Shown: piece after piece, positions 5,388-6,183 of the stretch
Layout of the letters: every line of letters begins with the position of its first letter
How positions within the stretch are numbered: the stretch's first letter is position 1
Assembly: GCA_013813145.1 (NCBI GenBank)
Contig: JACCSE010000100.1
Span: 1-6,183, forward strand
Length of the DNA: 6,183 nucleotides
Origin: Gemmatimonadales bacterium
GTDB lineage: Bacteria; Gemmatimonadota; Gemmatimonadetes; Gemmatimonadales; GWC2-71-9
Direction of reading: 5' to 3'
Position numbers and translations under genes: made by a program
The notes under the pieces: generated by a model
The model's input: only the letters and a program-made list of their open reading frames with translations
The model's database searches: none
What the model was told of the DNA's origin: nothing

Positions 5388-6183
5388 ATGAACCGTTTCA
5401 CGCAGAAGGTGCTGTCTGGCGGGATCGCGGCCGGCTTGTCGGTGGCCGTCGTCGCGTCCGCCAACGCCCAGGCGCGCTCGGGGGCTTGGACCCTGAACGC
5501 ACCCGAGGGCGAATGGCACATGACAGGTCGGGATTACGGCTTGCAGCGCTACAGCCCGCTCAAGCAGATCTCGACCTCCAACGTGGCCGAGCTCCGGCCG
5601 GTCTGGTCGTTCTCGACCGGGACGCTCCGCGGCCACGAGGGCAACGCGCTCGTCGTAGGGAAAACACTCTACATCCACACCAGCTTCCCGAACATCGTCT
5701 ACGCGCTCGACCTCTCCAAGGCCGGCGCGCCGCAGATCTGGAAGCACGTGCCCAACCAGTCGCCCGACGCGATTCCCATCGCCTGTTGCGACCTGGTGAA
5801 CCGCGGGCTGGCGTACCATCCGAGCGGGAAGCTCTACATCCAGCTCCTCCAGGGTGAGCTGCTCGCGCTCGACGCCAAGAGCGGCAAGGAGCTGTGGAAG
5901 GCGAAGCACCCCGCCAAGTCGGGCGCGGGCACCGAGGCGATCGGCTACAAGCAGGGCGCCACGATGACCAACGCTCCGATCGTGATCAAGGACATCGTCA
6001 TCGCCGGCATCTCGGGCGGCGAATTCGGCGTCCGCGGCCGGGTGACGGCGTACAATGCCAACGACGGCAAGCACATGTGGACCGCGTACTCGACCGGCCC
6101 GGACAACGAAGTCATGATCAAGGGCGACGCCAACACGCACTACGCGTCGCATAAGGGCAAGGACCTCGGCGTCTCCACCTGGC
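5388..6183 (+). CDS. xoxF: PQQ- and lanthanide-dependent methanol dehydrogenase XoxF, N-terminal part (cut by window edge)
   Basis: This periplasmic quinoprotein oxidises methanol and passes electrons to a c-type cytochrome. Only 265 residues are visible, under half of the usual length of about 600. Residues 1-27 or 1-29 are a Sec signal peptide: MNRFTQK, a hydrophobic Ala/Val/Gly core, then ANA-QA. Propeller segments follow: EWHMTGRDYGLQRYSPL, VWSFSTGTLRGHEGNALVVG, LYIHTSFPNIVYALDL. Cys133-Cys134 in ACCDLVNRGLAY is the vicinal disulfide pair that covers PQQ. Glu84 and Arg139 align with PQQ contacts of methanol dehydrogenases. Glu212 in GISGGEFGVRGRVTAYN is the metal-ligand Glu. The Asn and the paired Asp ligands that prove lanthanide use lie beyond the window, so XoxF rather than MxaF rests on overall similarity and the absence of mxa genes nearby. 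Formaldehyde or formate from its activity would link to the H4MPT pathway made upstream. Confidence 0.92.
   Translation, partial: MNRFTQKVLSGGIAAGLSVAVVASANAQARSGAWTLNAPEGEWHMTGRDYGLQRYSPLKQISTSNVAELRPVWSFSTGTLRGHEGNALVVGKTLYIHTSFPNIVYALDLSKAGAPQIWKHVPNQSPDAIPIACCDLVNRGLAYHPSGKLYIQLLQGELLALDAKSGKELWKAKHPAKSGAGTEAIGYKQGATMTNAPIVIKDIVIAGISGGEFGVRGRVTAYNANDGKHMWTAYSTGPDNEVMIKGDANTHYASHKGKDLGVSTW

Overview
This is a GC-rich bacterial window in which nearly every base lies in a plus-strand gene, except for a 777-base gap before the last gene. The content points to a methylotroph that uses tetrahydromethanopterin (H4MPT) as its C1 carrier and a lanthanide-type (XoxF) methanol dehydrogenase. The combination of high GC, xoxF and bacterial H4MPT genes would suit groups such as Rokubacteria/Methylomirabilota, Gemmatimonadota or some Proteobacteria. 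I cannot place it further from sequence alone.

Bases 3-4610 look like one tightly packed cofactor operon. In order it holds: the 3' half of a dihydropteroate-synthase-like gene (DUF6513/DUF4346), pabB, pabA, a DUF447 flavoprotein gene, and the gene for beta-ribofuranosylaminobenzene 5'-phosphate (beta-RFAP) synthase. The junctions are a GTGA overlap, a 97-base gap filled by a palindrome, a second GTGA overlap and a 17-base overlap. The logic is coherent. PabA and PabB turn chorismate into aminodeoxychorismate, the precursor of 4-aminobenzoate. Beta-RFAP synthase then joins 4-aminobenzoate to PRPP in the first committed step of the H4MPT arylamine branch. The DHPS-like protein is a candidate for a pterin-condensing step, and DUF447 is a pathway companion of unproven function. 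No aminodeoxychorismate lyase (pabC) is visible.

Bases 4611-5387 hold no convincing gene. They begin with a near-consensus sigma70 promoter (TTGACA, 17 bases, TATAGT) that overlaps the stop codon of the operon's last gene. They contain many inverted repeats and end in two direct repeats just before xoxF. This may be a long structured leader or an independent small RNA plus the xoxF regulatory region.

Bases 5388-6183 encode the secreted N-terminal part of XoxF, cut by the window edge.

The most unusual items are two palindromes whose arms are themselves short tandem repeats. One is built of 8-base units and sits in frame inside pabB. The other is built of 7-base units and fills the pabB-pabA gap. 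The octamer of the first also appears in the C-terminal tail of the DHPS-like gene. I see no defence system, CRISPR array, tRNA, rRNA or transposase gene.
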